Positions 6,257 through 6,331 of a stretch of 6,331 bases of DNA are shown one piece after another. The notes under the pieces were generated by a model that searched no databases, was not told the DNA's origin, and was given only the letters and a program-made list of their open reading frames with translations. Source of the stretch: Polaromonas sp. UBA5171 (GTDB lineage: Bacteria > Pseudomonadota > Gammaproteobacteria > Burkholderiales > Burkholderiaceae_C); assembly GCA_002413395.1 (NCBI GenBank), contig DHWX01000030.1:1-6331 (forward strand). The letters are read 5' to 3'. Position 1 is the stretch's first letter, and every line of letters starts with the position of its first letter. A program made the position numbers and the translations under genes.

Positions 6257-6331
6257 TAGTACCACCCGTCTACAAAATCACCCGCGACGGCGCTTGCCAC
6301 ATCTGGACGCTCTAGCAGCCTGTCGGACTCT

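Larger units (their letters stand above)
2474..6258 (-). mobile_element. IS630-family insertion sequence, interrupted by IS66
   Basis: A TA dinucleotide within CTAG lies at each edge (2474-2475 and 6257-6258), matching the TA target duplication of the IS630/Tc1-mariner group. Immediately inside are perfect 12-bp inverted repeats. Minus-strand pieces of one IS630 transposase fill both flanks of the nested IS66. Without the 2534-bp IS66 and one 8-bp duplication the element is about 1.24 kb including both TA copies, normal for this family. Because the outer bases also read GTA on the right, the repeat appears to extend to 16 bp (ACTAGT included), so the edge could be placed a few bases differently. 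With its transposase gene split and frameshifted, this copy is not autonomous. Confidence 0.88.

Noticed and set aside
1..6331. CRISPR array, tRNA or rRNA
   Set aside because: No regularly spaced repeats and no cloverleaf or rRNA-like stretch were seen on either strand.

Overview
The window looks like accessory DNA from a proteobacterium, probably a betaproteobacterium. This rests only on moderately high GC, the style of the genes and the IS families present; no rRNA, tRNA or core gene is available to fix the taxon. No CRISPR array or RNA gene was seen.

Layout. (1) Positions 1-50, minus strand: what looks like the first codons of a divergent gene, possibly a class I SAM-dependent methyltransferase, cut by the window edge. 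(2) 51-166: a divergent promoter region with a small palindrome. (3) 167-2397, plus strand: a compact three-gene unit. It holds a 427-aa protein of unknown function that may be a TIM barrel with a Cys/His cluster, then a 113-aa Xre/MbcA/ParS-type antitoxin, then a 181-aa RES-domain toxin. The last two are a recognisable type II toxin-antitoxin pair whose family acts on NAD+. The first gene is the least understood part of the window. (4) 2474-6258: an IS630-family element flanked by TA, with 12-bp perfect inverted repeats. Its minus-strand transposase gene is broken twice, by a +1-nt frameshift at a homopolymer and by (5) a nested IS66-family element at 2825-5358. The IS66 copy has 26-bp imperfect ends starting GTAAGCG and a perfect 8-bp target duplication, CGTGATCT. 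Removing it and one duplication rejoins the IS630 reading frame exactly.

The IS66 copy carries tnpA, tnpB and tnpC. TnpC keeps its DDE residues, but about 16 residues are read in the wrong frame between two compensating indels. The order of events is readable: the IS630-like element landed 76 bp downstream of the RES toxin gene, and IS66 then landed inside the IS630 transposase gene. The toxin-antitoxin unit was left intact.

I see no wholly new system with confidence. The best candidate for novelty is the three-gene RES unit with its upstream enzyme-like protein, together with a Ser-to-Cys change at the conserved serine position of the RES domain.
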